Part shown: one piece after another, positions 7,968-17,281 of the stretch
Position numbering within the stretch: position 1 is the stretch's first letter
Layout of the letters: the number at the start of each line of letters is the position of its first letter
Assembly (NCBI GenBank): GCA_017620345.1
Contig: JAFZQP010000136.1
Span: forward strand, 1 to 51,352
Source: Lachnospiraceae bacterium
GTDB lineage: Bacteria > Bacillota_A > Clostridia > Lachnospirales > Lachnospiraceae
DNA length: 51,352 nucleotides
Reading direction: 5' to 3'
Notes under the pieces: model-generated
Databases searched by the model: none
Seen by the model: only the letters and a program-made list of their open reading frames with translations
Told to the model about the DNA's origin: nothing
Translations under genes and position numbers: made by a program

Positions 7968-9737
7968 TTAATCTTCATCTTTGATCTGAATAAACAGATT
8001 ATTGATCCCCAACGCATTTGTATAGGTCATTTCAGAAACCAGTCCCGACACTAACCTGATACCGTTATGTTCTCCGGCAGTATCCGGCGAAATGAGATAT
8101 TTGGTCGGGTCAAATCCCATACAGTCATCATGAAATATCAGCATCCATGTATTTTCATTCTTTTTTGCACGGATATCAATGTTGTGGCCCCTGCCATCAA
8201 TAAAACCGTATTGCACAATGTTTTTCCCTATTTCCTCAACTGCCAGGGATAATGCATTTGATGTTCGTTCTGAAGCACCGGTCTTACGGAAAAACTCAAT
8301 GATATTTTTTGAACATGCCATTATTTCCTCAACCGAGTGACAGGATGAAACAAATCTGTTTGCATATTCACTGCGCCATGTTGAAGGCAGACACATCCAC
8401 GCGTCCAGGCAGTCTTTTGCCCCGGTCCTTATCATCAATACAACCGTTAGCAATACCAAAGCAAGCATTTCACCTGTCACGAAGGAAAGCCATATTCCGG
8501 ACATTCCAAATACTTCACATAAGACTATGAGAGAAAGCACCTCACACACAAGTGTTTCGACAAAGGTAAACAACATGTTGTGAACCTGCATCTTCATGCT
8601 TTGATAATAACCTCTTATCGCCATGTTGATGCTTCTGAATACTATAGATAGAGAAAAGAGCCTGAATGCTTCGACTGCGATCATAAAATGCTCATCATTT
8701 GTCTTATAGAACATCCTCATGATCGGACCGGCGGCTACTATCGAAATGATTATTATCAATGCGTTAAAAACAGCGGAATATTTTACTGCCGCCCTCATCA
8801 TGCTCTTAAGTGATGTTCCGTCTTCTTCCTTTGCATAAAACCCCGATAATGTTGATACTGTATTTCCGACAGCGGAAGACAGACACTGCAGAAGTGAAAG
8901 AGCGGAAAATGCAGCAGCGTATACCGCCAGTATGTTGGAGCCGTATTTGCTCGTAATGTAATTGTTATAAACATATCCCAGGACAGTCAGCATAAGCTGC
9001 TTGACTACATACATGTACCCATATACGCATGTATCCTTTGCGTAAATTTTATGAAACAGTCCGGGAACAAATCTGAAGAGTTTACGTCCGCGCAGATAAA
9101 AAACAACAACAACGGCAAAGGCTACAAATTCGCTTACAGCTGTAGCCACGCCCATTCCCCAGATGCCAAGCCGGAGAACATAGCCGTTTAGAAAATCCAA
9201 AACAATATCAGTTGCAGCCATCACGACAAATGACAGCATCAACTGTCTTTTTCCGCCTTCAATTATCGTAGAAGCGCTGAATACTGCAAACAGAAGATAC
9301 GGAACAATACCAAGTGCATTACCGCGTATATAACTTGCGGCCAGATCCCGAAGATGTGCGGGAGTACCGACCAGATCCGCCATTATGTAAGATGCGCCAA
9401 GAAACATCACGGTCAGGACAACTCCGACCGAAAGAGCCAGCAGGAACGCTGTGGAAAATGCACTGTTACGCTTTTTTTCATCCGGTTCACCGGCATTACG
9501 TGACAGCAGTACCGACACGCCCTGCATCAGGAATCCGAATGCAGCCATTTCAATACTGATAACCGTATTTGAAAAAGAGTATGCAGCCAGAGCGTCAGTA
9601 CCGAGGCACCTCTTGATCGCTATGGCGTCTATTACATTTGAGATGATCAGAGATATGAAAGAGAGCATCTGAACACCTATCAGACTTAAGAACAGTTTTT
9701 CAACCGTATCCTGTTTTTTCCCCGAGAGTGCCATCAT
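7968..9737 (-). CDS. MATE-family transporter fused to an RsbW-like ATPase domain
   Basis: This 589-residue protein has two parts. Residues 1 to about 455 form a 12-helix MATE/MOP-type transporter. Residues about 465-589 form a GHKL ATP-binding domain of the anti-sigma-factor kinase (RsbW/SpoIIAB) type: N-box EEIGKNIVQYGF with Asn506, G1-like DDCMGFD at 537-543, and a G2-like GEHNGIRLVSGLVSEMTY. In that family the domain phosphorylates a STAS-domain partner on serine, and a STAS protein is encoded two genes upstream in the same operon. The start overlaps the preceding stop by four bases. The fusion spans one open frame with no sign of a join error. Transported substrate and kinase activity are unknown. 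Confidence 0.85.
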   Translation of the reverse strand: MMALSGKKQDTVEKLFLSLIGVQMLSFISLIISNVIDAIAIKRCLGTDALAAYSFSNTVISIEMAAFGFLMQGVSVLLSRNAGEPDEKKRNSAFSTAFLLALSVGVVLTVMFLGASYIMADLVGTPAHLRDLAASYIRGNALGIVPYLLFAVFSASTIIEGGKRQLMLSFVVMAATDIVLDFLNGYVLRLGIWGMGVATAVSEFVAFAVVVVFYLRGRKLFRFVPGLFHKIYAKDTCVYGYMYVVKQLMLTVLGYVYNNYITSKYGSNILAVYAAAFSALSLLQCLSSAVGNTVSTLSGFYAKEEDGTSLKSMMRAAVKYSAVFNALIIIISIVAAGPIMRMFYKTNDEHFMIAVEAFRLFSLSIVFRSINMAIRGYYQSMKMQVHNMLFTFVETLVCEVLSLIVLCEVFGMSGIWLSFVTGEMLALVLLTVVLMIRTGAKDCLDAWMCLPSTWRSEYANRFVSSCHSVEEIMACSKNIIEFFRKTGASERTSNALSLAVEEIGKNIVQYGFIDGRGHNIDIRAKKNENTWMLIFHDDCMGFDPTKYLISPDTAGEHNGIRLVSGLVSEMTYTNALGINNLFIQIKDED

Positions 9738-10231
9738 TCGTCTTTCGTAATCCTCATCAGGTCCTCGTAAACATAGTCCGGCATGCAGTCTTTATGTCCT
9801 TCGATATCACTGCGTATTGCTGTTGAGGTAATACCGCAGCGTTTCGTGAGCACAAACTTCGTATTGGGAAACTCCTTATCCATCCCTTCAAAAAGCGGGG
9901 CTGCATCTTCACCTGTCCATACTTCGTCGATCGCCTCACCGAGCATATTCTCAAAGAAATGGATCGCACCGGCAAAAATATGCGGATTATAATCCTTTCC
10001 CTTCATGTCTTCCATCGTGAAAACATGGACGATGATCCTGTTGTCATACTCAGCGCTTATGCGCTCAAACCATTTTTCTTTTACTTCCCGGCTTGTAAGA
10101 TCAATGCCTTCATTATATCGGACAAAAAGATGAAACTTCTCGTTTACTTTCAGGATCTCATCAAACATCTCGAAATGACCCTTATGCGGAGGGTTAAACG
10201 ACCCCATGGAAACCACAACTTTTTCACTCAT
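9734..10231 (-). CDS. Nicotinamide-nucleotide adenylyltransferase-like nucleotidyltransferase
   Basis: A 165-residue nucleotidyltransferase of the HxGH superfamily. The ATP-binding motif GSFNPPHKGH is at residues 10-19 and the second signature TSTAIR, similar to the ISSTxIR of NMN adenylyltransferases, is at 135-140. Such enzymes join an adenylyl or cytidylyl group to a mononucleotide, as in NAD or CoA synthesis. It is short compared with NadD (about 190-215), so the substrate could differ. AAGGAG precedes the ATG. It overlaps both neighbours (8 and 4 bases), so translational coupling is likely. Its place in an operon with a TIR gene suggests a link to NAD turnover, which is an inference. Confidence 0.75.
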   Translation of the reverse strand: MSEKVVVSMGSFNPPHKGHFEMFDEILKVNEKFHLFVRYNEGIDLTSREVKEKWFERISAEYDNRIIVHVFTMEDMKGKDYNPHIFAGAIHFFENMLGEAIDEVWTGEDAAPLFEGMDKEFPNTKFVLTKRCGITSTAIRSDIEGHKDCMPDYVYEDLMRITKDE

Positions 10232-11423
10232 GTTTTTTCTCCTTATAATTTGATAAATCTTCGATCAGTTGTGAATAGCTTTCGGCATCGAAAAGAACCT
10301 TGCAGGCGTCCTCAAACGGTTTCCATCCCAGATAACGGTCAAGTCCGGGCGCTATGGTATACATCAGGGCCTGTTTAAGCATTGCGAACCGTCTTATCAG
10401 ATCCTTCTTTTGCTCTATTTCCTGAGCCGGCTCTCCCGAAAAATAATTCTTTAGGAACTCATCCCAAAGTGTAAGACACATATCATAGGTAATGCCCATT
10501 CCCGCCTTGATAAAATCAGGATTGTATCCGCCTACCGCTATATGAGACACATACATACTTGCCAGATCGAAAAGCGGACTTCCGCAAGAGACGTCTGTCA
10601 GGTCTATTACCACCATCTCTCCGTCCTGGTACATGACATTATTCGCATGGAAATCTCCGTGAAGGATAGTATTCTTATCGGGCAGAGTGTTTATCAGTTT
10701 ATGGAGTTTTTTCTTCTGTTCTTCGTCCAAATACGTTGCTGCATCGACATACCTATGGTAGATATCTTTGGCATTCGGGAACTCGCCCTTTTTCATGTGG
10801 GTATTGTTGATCGTTTTCAAAAGTCCTGCATAGTTTTTATAAACATCGGCCTTGTCGACCGCTACATTATTCAGCTTTTCTGACAGTACAGAACCCTTTG
10901 CCATTTCAAGCACAATTCCGAAACAGTCTTTTATTTTGACCACATCATATGTGATCAATGCCGGGATTCCGACCAGAAACGCTTTTCTGGCAAATTCTCT
11001 TTCTCGCAGCACCATTTGCAGACTGATCCTGTTGTTAAACACTTTAACAACGGTATCATCATCCATACGATAGACTGTTGCCGTTGCACCTCTTCCGATG
11101 ACTTCTTCACTGCTGAGCTTAATTTCACGTATGGTCTTATGAACCTTCATTATCTCTGTGAAACCTGTGGTTTCGAAAATATCGTAGATAACAGGTGAAG
11201 CATTGATGACCATAAGCTTATCTTTTCTGCTTTTCTGGATCTTCATAAGAACACGTAATCCGGCACTGGAGATATACGTCAGGCCTTCGGCATCAAGTAC
11301 GATGCCGGTATTGTGGCTTTCAACACAGCCAGTCAGTTCTTTTTCCATATCTTCGGCATTGTTTGAATCAATACGTCCCTCCAAATAAACTGTCAGGATA
11401 TCCGACTCGATGTTGGTCTTCAT
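10224..11423 (-). CDS. STAS domain fused to an aminoglycoside-phosphotransferase-like kinase
   Basis: A 399-residue fusion. Residues 1-100 form a STAS (anti-anti-sigma) domain in which YISSAGLRVL keeps Ser53 at the place of the phosphorylated serine of SpoIIAA/RsbV. Residues about 105-360 are an APH/choline-kinase-like fold: glycine loop GRGATATVY (110-118), Lys127, catalytic loop HGDFHANN (255-262) and metal-binding Asp274 in VVIDLTDV. AGGAG precedes the ATG. The gene sits 15 bases after the SNF transporter gene and overlaps the nucleotidyltransferase gene by 8. The natural partner of the STAS domain may be the RsbW-like domain of the MATE fusion. The small-molecule or protein target of the kinase domain is unknown. 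Confidence 0.85.
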   Translation of the reverse strand: MKTNIESDILTVYLEGRIDSNNAEDMEKELTGCVESHNTGIVLDAEGLTYISSAGLRVLMKIQKSRKDKLMVINASPVIYDIFETTGFTEIMKVHKTIREIKLSSEEVIGRGATATVYRMDDDTVVKVFNNRISLQMVLREREFARKAFLVGIPALITYDVVKIKDCFGIVLEMAKGSVLSEKLNNVAVDKADVYKNYAGLLKTINNTHMKKGEFPNAKDIYHRYVDAATYLDEEQKKKLHKLINTLPDKNTILHGDFHANNVMYQDGEMVVIDLTDVSCGSPLFDLASMYVSHIAVGGYNPDFIKAGMGITYDMCLTLWDEFLKNYFSGEPAQEIEQKKDLIRRFAMLKQALMYTIAPGLDRYLGWKPFEDACKVLFDAESYSQLIEDLSNYKEKKHE

Positions 11424-11438
11424 ATCAGATTTTCTCCT

Positions 11439-12788
11439 TTACAACAATCCCTGTATCAGTATCACAAGTATCAGTATCGGAAGCACAAATGTAAAATACG
11501 GTTTTAACTTCGGCGACAGTTTCAGGCCGGTACCGGTATTTGCTTCCTCAAGATATTTATCGAATCCCCAGCCCCATTTTAATGTACAGAACAGAAGATA
11601 TATGAGTGAGCCGATCGGAAGCAGCAGGTTTGATACTATGAAATCCTCGCTGTCAAGTACGTCGCGCGCTCCGATGATATGAAGATCGCTCCATATATTG
11701 TATCCGAAAACGCACGGAAGAGATGCGATCAGGATGAACAGACAGTTGACCACGGATGTCTTTCTGCGATCCCATCCGAGATTATCCATGCAGCATTTGT
11801 TGATGTTCTCAAACACGGCGATGACTGTTGAGAAGCTTGCAAAAGTCATGAACAGGAAGAACAGTGTTCCCCATATCCTGCCGCCCTGCATCCCCATGAA
11901 AACATTGGGAAGAGTTATGAAGATGAGAGAAGGTCCGGCATCCGGCTGTACTCCGAATGAGAAGCATGCAGGGAAGATGATAAGTCCGCTGCACAGTGCG
12001 ACAACGGTATCAAGGGCGCAAATGGTGGCAGCTTCGCCTGCAAGGGTATTATCCTTTGACATGTAACTTCCGAAGATCTCCATTGCTCCGATACCGAGAC
12101 TCAATGTGAAAAATGCCTGGTTCATCGCAGCGGTTATGACGTTGGCGATACCGTTTTCAACTGCCCTTCCGAAGTCCGGAAGCAGATAGAACTTAAGCCC
12201 TTCCTTTGCACCGGGCAGGGTCAGTGAATTAACAGCCAGGATAACGATAATGACAAGGAGTCCTACCATCATTATCTTGGTTATGCGCTCGAGTCCTGAT
12301 TGAAGTTCAAACGAACATACGATAAAACCGAGGATAACGGTTATCGCCATGAACACAGCCATTGATGCAGGACTTGCGAGCATTTCTCCGAAGACCGCGC
12401 CGGTATCGACCGATGGATCACTGAAGGTGCCTGTCAGGAACTTTACGAAATACATGAGCATCCACCCTGATACGGTGGTGTAATACATCATGAGGATATA
12501 ACATCCTGCTATGGCAAACCATCCGTGGATGTGCCATTTGTGTCCGGGCTTTTCAAGCGCTTTATATCCGGGTACGGAACTTTTTCCCGAAGCACGACCT
12601 ATCGCAAGCTCCATTGTGAGCACGGGCACACCCATGATCACGAGGAACAGCAGATAAAACAGAACAAATACACCGCCGCCGTACTGGCCGGTGATGAACG
12701 GAAACTTCCATACGTTACCGATACCGATCGCACAGCCTGCACTGACCAGAATAAAACCGAGTCTTGATTTGAAACTTTCTTTTCCCAT
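11439..12788 (-). CDS. SNF/NSS-family sodium-dependent transporter
   Basis: A 449-residue integral membrane protein of the neurotransmitter:sodium symporter family, which imports amino acids or related amines with Na+. The signature first helix (SAGCAIGIGNVWKFPF, the unwound Na+/substrate site) and the GGGVFVLFYLLF segment are clear. Length and hydrophobic pattern suit the shorter bacterial members with about 11-12 helices. AAAGGACG supports the start. It leads the six-gene minus-strand operon, with a promoter at 12873-12901. The other operon members suggest its substrate could be a cue or a cargo for the signalling genes, but the substrate cannot be read here. Confidence 0.92.
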   Translation of the reverse strand: MGKESFKSRLGFILVSAGCAIGIGNVWKFPFITGQYGGGVFVLFYLLFLVIMGVPVLTMELAIGRASGKSSVPGYKALEKPGHKWHIHGWFAIAGCYILMMYYTTVSGWMLMYFVKFLTGTFSDPSVDTGAVFGEMLASPASMAVFMAITVILGFIVCSFELQSGLERITKIMMVGLLVIIVILAVNSLTLPGAKEGLKFYLLPDFGRAVENGIANVITAAMNQAFFTLSLGIGAMEIFGSYMSKDNTLAGEAATICALDTVVALCSGLIIFPACFSFGVQPDAGPSLIFITLPNVFMGMQGGRIWGTLFFLFMTFASFSTVIAVFENINKCCMDNLGWDRRKTSVVNCLFILIASLPCVFGYNIWSDLHIIGARDVLDSEDFIVSNLLLPIGSLIYLLFCTLKWGWGFDKYLEEANTGTGLKLSPKLKPYFTFVLPILILVILIQGLL

Positions 12789-12844
12789 CTTTCGATCCGT
12801 CCTTTTTTCATAATATTTCTTTTCAAAGAAAACCTGACACAGCC

Positions 12845-12901
12845 TTGACTACATGAAGTCAGTCATGTTTGAATTGTATAAGAGCATTGCTCACAGGTCA
12901 A
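12845..12901. promoter_or_regulatory. Divergent control region between the two TIR transcription units
   Basis: On the minus strand, TTGACC (12896-12901) and TACAAT (12873-12878) are 17 bases apart and form a good sigma-A promoter for the SNF operon. On the plus strand, TATAAG (12877-12882) is a candidate -10 for the TIR gene at 12929 and overlaps the same bases. Two interleaved inverted repeats, TGACT/AGTCA (12846-12861) and CATGA/TCATG (12852-12867), lie alongside and could be an operator. Confidence 0.6.
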
Positions 12902-12928
12902 GAAACGATTCGCAGAGAGGACAGCCGT

Positions 12929-15322
12929 ATGTCGCTAGATAAAGTAAGATATGATGCCTTTATAAGTTACAGACATTGTGAACTTGATTCGTTCATTTCG
13001 GAGAATCTTCATAAGAAACTGGAAAGCTATAAGATGCCTGCATCCGTTGTACGCAGGATCGGCGCGGGGAAGACAAAGATAGAGAGAGTGTTCAGGGATG
13101 AAGCGGAATTACCCCTGTCTGACAATCTGTCAGATCCGATATCGGAGGCACTTGATAATTCCGAATTCCTTATCGTCATATGCACACCAAGGCTTAAAGA
13201 ATCGCTATGGTGCAGAAAAGAAATAGAGACCTTTGTACGGACTCATGACAGGAAACACGTGCTGCTTGTTCTCGCCGAAGGCGAGCCCGAAGAGTCATTT
13301 CCCGATATACTCATGTATGAGGAAGTTGCCGCCAGGGATGAGAACGGAAATGACATAACCGTAAAGGTCGACAGAGAACCGCTTGCCGCAGACTGCCGTG
13401 GTGAAAATAACAGGCAGAGGCTGAAGGCGCTTGATAATGTTGTATTAAAACTCTGCGCCGCGATATTTAACTTAAACTATGATGACCTGAAGCAGCGACA
13501 CAGGGAACGAAGGATAAGAAACAGGCTGATCGCGATGTCTGCAGCACTTGCGATCGTAAGTGTATTTGCGGTGATGTGTCTGTTGTTTTCTGTCAGGATC
13601 AGCAGGCAGAACAAGGTGATAAGTGATAAATACGCGGGGGCCATGGCGACCGCATCGGCTAAGCTTCTGTCTCAGGGGCAGAGAAATGATGCCATATATG
13701 CCGTAAGGAATGTGCTTCCCGATGATGCCCGGGGCGGGTATAACAAGGATGCATATTATGCACTTGTAAGGGCGATCGCGCCATACGAGACACAGAACTG
13801 CTATTTTCCGACGAAGTCATTTAAGATCCCTCAGGACGCTAGAGGCTTTTCGGTCTCGGAAGACGGAGAATATGCGCTCATCAACTGTGAGGGTTACTTT
13901 ATCGTCATGGATATGGCTGAGGATAAGCAGGTTGCACGGGTAGAGAGTATGTACAGCGACATTGCTCTGTTTTCGGACACCGGAGTTGTCTATACGGATG
14001 ATGACCTGCAGGCGATATATCTGGATCCGGTAACGGGCGATACGAGCGTTCTCGCACAGGAAGGATTTGATCTGTATTATGTGCCGGCTGAGAAGACCGT
14101 ACTTGTGTTTTCGGCTGATGCGATAACGGGTTACGCGGGACTCAAGGAGAGATTTAAGATAGATAATCCCATGGATGATCCGGATTACGAAGTTGATGAT
14201 GTATTCATATCCGGTGACGGAAAGTATGCGGCATTTTCAATGAGCGGATATGAAGGCATGGAGTGTGCTGTCATAGATATCCCGGCAGGGCGTCTTGTAA
14301 AGAGCGTTCATTTGGACGATGTATTTTCGGCGACTGTTTGCTGTGACGGTGAAAAACTGTACGTATGCTGCGACGATGAAGGCGACATGACCGGTGTTGT
14401 TACCTCAAGCATACTAAGGACAGTAGAGCTTGCGTCGGATCGGGAAACAACATGCGATATTCCCGGCTATGGGTTTTATAACATGCTTGCAGGTGATAAC
14501 GGGATGCTTCTTGTTTCCGATTCGCTTGCATATGTTCTTGACGGTAATGGCAGCATCAGTTCTACGATAACCGGATATATGGACGCGGTATGTGTTATTG
14601 AACGTGATGAGGGTTTCGTGATAATAGATGCACTGGGACGTTTTTTCAGCGACAGCGTGTTCTCTGATGTCGACAGATGTTACAGCCTGTACGGCCACGA
14701 TGATGATGCCATGATAAGTGCTGCAGTCTCTTCCGGTGACAAGCTGTTCATTGAATACAGGGACAGCGGCAGGATGACGGTTTATTCACCGGACAAGACA
14801 GGGTATACCGCGATGGCTGACACAGGCGATGCGATACCTTTTGACGAAAATCCGGATGCGGATATAGATATATCAGATCTTGAAGGGATAGATGAGATAA
14901 GTGTGTTCGGAAGAGCACTGTCGGCTGACGGGAAGTATATCGCCGTCAACTCCAATGACGGGACCATGTATATCTTTGAATCATCGGGTGGCAGAAAGGT
15001 TAAGGAGATCTACGATACGGGGATCGTTCTTATGAGCGGACTGTTTCCGTATCTGAAGAATGCGGGTGTATATATAATCGAAAACAGGGTATTTGATGAA
15101 GACTTCAACATGATATCAAGGCTTCCCGACGGCGCGCTTGTTGCAACGGGAAGAGACGGAGCCGGCGTTGTGATCGAGTCGCCGTATTCACTTGATACGT
15201 ATTATGAGATATCGATAATGCCGTATGATGAGATGATACGCAAAGCGGACGGGATATTGAAGGACTATGTGCCCGGCAGCGATGTGCGTGATAAATACAG
15301 CATCGGTCAGGCAGGAGAGTAG
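12929..15322 (+). CDS. Second TIR-domain membrane receptor with C-terminal propeller-like region
   Basis: A 797-residue protein starting at 12929 behind AGAGAGGA; a longer frame to 12869 has no such site. The TIR domain covers about 1-185 (YDAFISYRH, RVFRDEAELP, then the box with W94, C95 and Glu98, the possible NADase glutamate). A membrane helix lies at about 200-222, followed by about 570 residues of repeated beta-blade segments (SEDGEYALINCEGYFIVMD, SADGKYIAVNSNDGTMYIFE). It shares with the protein at 3358 the YDDLKQRHRER junction before the helix, so the two are clearly related. It is transcribed away from the first TIR operon, just upstream of a histidine kinase gene. The ligand and the enzymatic state are unknown. 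Confidence 0.85.
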   Translation: MSLDKVRYDAFISYRHCELDSFISENLHKKLESYKMPASVVRRIGAGKTKIERVFRDEAELPLSDNLSDPISEALDNSEFLIVICTPRLKESLWCRKEIETFVRTHDRKHVLLVLAEGEPEESFPDILMYEEVAARDENGNDITVKVDREPLAADCRGENNRQRLKALDNVVLKLCAAIFNLNYDDLKQRHRERRIRNRLIAMSAALAIVSVFAVMCLLFSVRISRQNKVISDKYAGAMATASAKLLSQGQRNDAIYAVRNVLPDDARGGYNKDAYYALVRAIAPYETQNCYFPTKSFKIPQDARGFSVSEDGEYALINCEGYFIVMDMAEDKQVARVESMYSDIALFSDTGVVYTDDDLQAIYLDPVTGDTSVLAQEGFDLYYVPAEKTVLVFSADAITGYAGLKERFKIDNPMDDPDYEVDDVFISGDGKYAAFSMSGYEGMECAVIDIPAGRLVKSVHLDDVFSATVCCDGEKLYVCCDDEGDMTGVVTSSILRTVELASDRETTCDIPGYGFYNMLAGDNGMLLVSDSLAYVLDGNGSISSTITGYMDAVCVIERDEGFVIIDALGRFFSDSVFSDVDRCYSLYGHDDDAMISAAVSSGDKLFIEYRDSGRMTVYSPDKTGYTAMADTGDAIPFDENPDADIDISDLEGIDEISVFGRALSADGKYIAVNSNDGTMYIFESSGGRKVKEIYDTGIVLMSGLFPYLKNAGVYIIENRVFDEDFNMISRLPDGALVATGRDGAGVVIESPYSLDTYYEISIMPYDEMIRKADGILKDYVPGSDVRDKYSIGQAGE

Positions 15323-15353
15323 TTTATATCCTGCAATGCACAAGCCGCGTTGT

Positions 15354-15371
15354 TATGATATACTGTCGGTA
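15354..15371 (+). promoter_or_regulatory. Extended -10 promoter at the start of the kinase gene
   Basis: TGATATACT (15356-15364) is an extended -10 box ending six bases before the ATG at 15371. The predicted transcript would begin at or next to the A of the start codon. There is no ribosome binding site, so this internal promoter would give a leaderless mRNA. Confidence 0.5.
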
Positions 15372-17221
15372 TGTATTACAATATTTCTTTTGACATAGCC
15401 GCGATACTCGTACTTATGGTGCTCGCGGTCGGAATGAATACCGTACTGTATACGGATACGCAGGGAAGCCGGCTCGTAAGAAGATACGTTTACTCGGTGA
15501 TAATATGTGCGATCATCGATGTGATAACCGCGTATACCATATGTTACGGTAAAATGGTTCCGGATACGCTCAATCTCATATTGAACTCTCTTTACCAGTA
15601 TTCCGCTATCTTCAGTGTTGCGGTCGCGATGCGGGCGATACTCAATTACTATCCGAGCGCGTCCAAGAAGGCAGTGATCATCAACAGGGTGCTGCTGTAC
15701 ATGCTGGTTGCATTTGTCACCGTCAATCTGTTCACCGGCTGGATGTTCAGGTTTGAGGACGGTGTATATGTACACGGCAGACTCTATCTGGTCTCATACG
15801 TACTGTCGTTGACGGTACTGTTCCATATGCTCTACGTCGTTCTGAAAAACCGCGCCGACAGGCCGGGCGCAATGACGAAGATAATCATACTGTTCCTGTT
15901 CCTGCCTACAATATTTACGGTCATTCAGATGATCGTCGGCGACATCCTGCTCATCGCGTTCGGAGAAGCGTTCTCGGCTCTTATCATGCTGTTCGCGCTT
16001 GAGACTCCGGATTACCGTAAACTCATGAAGACGATGAAGGAACTTGAGATCGCAAGAGAAGAGGCAAATGTAGCCAACAGCACGAAGAGTGATTTTCTTG
16101 CGAGCATGTCGCATGAGATCAGAACGCCGATCAACGGGATACTCGGAATGGATACGATGATACTGCGGGACTGCGATGATCCGCAGATAGTGGAGTATGC
16201 AGAAAACATCCGTATAGCAGGCAACGGTCTGCTGTCGATAATCAACGATATACTCGACCTTACCAAGATAGAATCCGGAAGGATGGAGCTTATATGTGCG
16301 GATTATGACCTGTTTGCCGTCATGAACGGATGTTTCCAGATGAACAGGATGCGCGCGGGTGAAAAGGGCCTTAAGCTTGTATTCGAAAGTGACCGGGACA
16401 TGCCTGACCGGTACTACGGGGATGAGGTCAGGATACGTCAGATCATGAACAACCTCATTTCAAACGGTGTCAAATATACTGCGGAAGGAACCGTTACGCT
16501 CAGAGCCTCATACAATGACGGGGAACTTGTGATCGCCGTTGAGGATACAGGTATCGGTATCAAAGAAGAGGATCTGGGAAATCTCTTTAAGAGCTTTACG
16601 AGACTTGAGGAGAGACGGAACAGGAATATCGAGGGAACCGGACTCGGGCTGCATATCACGCAGCAGCTTGTCAGGATGATGGAAGGCTCTATAGATGTTA
16701 AGAGCGTATATGGCAAGGGATCGGTATTTACCGTAAAGATACCGCAGAAGGCAGCGGGCGACGGCCGGATGGGTGATTTTACCGCCAGGCAAAAAGAGCA
16801 GGTAAAGGTTGCCAAGGCCGGTATGGATATATTCAAGGCACCCGGTAAGAAGGTGCTCGTTGTTGATGATGTGAAGATGAATATACTTGTGTTCAAAGGT
16901 CTTCTGCGGGGCACGGAGATGACGATCGACAGCGCACTTTCCGGGCAGGAAGCCATTGAAATGACTAAAGAGACCAAATACGACCTGATATTCATGGATC
17001 ATCTGATGCCGCAGATGGACGGTATAGAGGCATTCCACAGGATAAGGGACGATAAGGACAATATAAACTGCGATACACCTGCTGTGGTGCTCACTGCGAA
17101 CGCTATCGTGGGAGTACGCGCATCATATATTGAAGAGGGCTTTTCGGAATACGTAAGTAAGCCTGTGGAACAAAAGGAATTACTTGCGGTCATTAAGCGT
17201 CATTTACTTGTAAATACATGA
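15371..17221 (+). CDS. Hybrid histidine kinase with seven-helix sensor
   Basis: A 616-residue membrane kinase. About seven hydrophobic segments fill residues 7-208. A short coil leads to the HisKA box SHEIRTP with His248, then a HATPase domain (N-box MNNLISNGVKYT, EDTGIGI, GTGLGLHI). A C-terminal receiver domain (about 488-616) has its phosphate-accepting Asp543 in FMDHLMPQMDG and a conserved Lys in SKP. It should autophosphorylate and pass phosphate to its own receiver, needing an HPt protein for output; the kinase at 19652 carries one. The gene lies 48 bases after the TIR gene and has an apparent leaderless start. Confidence 0.92.
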   Translation: MYYNISFDIAAILVLMVLAVGMNTVLYTDTQGSRLVRRYVYSVIICAIIDVITAYTICYGKMVPDTLNLILNSLYQYSAIFSVAVAMRAILNYYPSASKKAVIINRVLLYMLVAFVTVNLFTGWMFRFEDGVYVHGRLYLVSYVLSLTVLFHMLYVVLKNRADRPGAMTKIIILFLFLPTIFTVIQMIVGDILLIAFGEAFSALIMLFALETPDYRKLMKTMKELEIAREEANVANSTKSDFLASMSHEIRTPINGILGMDTMILRDCDDPQIVEYAENIRIAGNGLLSIINDILDLTKIESGRMELICADYDLFAVMNGCFQMNRMRAGEKGLKLVFESDRDMPDRYYGDEVRIRQIMNNLISNGVKYTAEGTVTLRASYNDGELVIAVEDTGIGIKEEDLGNLFKSFTRLEERRNRNIEGTGLGLHITQQLVRMMEGSIDVKSVYGKGSVFTVKIPQKAAGDGRMGDFTARQKEQVKVAKAGMDIFKAPGKKVLVVDDVKMNILVFKGLLRGTEMTIDSALSGQEAIEMTKETKYDLIFMDHLMPQMDGIEAFHRIRDDKDNINCDTPAVVLTANAIVGVRASYIEEGFSEYVSKPVEQKELLAVIKRHLLVNT

Positions 17222-17281
17222 TCAATCAATTATAATCTACTATGTATTTTTATGTGCATTTAAGCATTGAAGGAGATCAAT

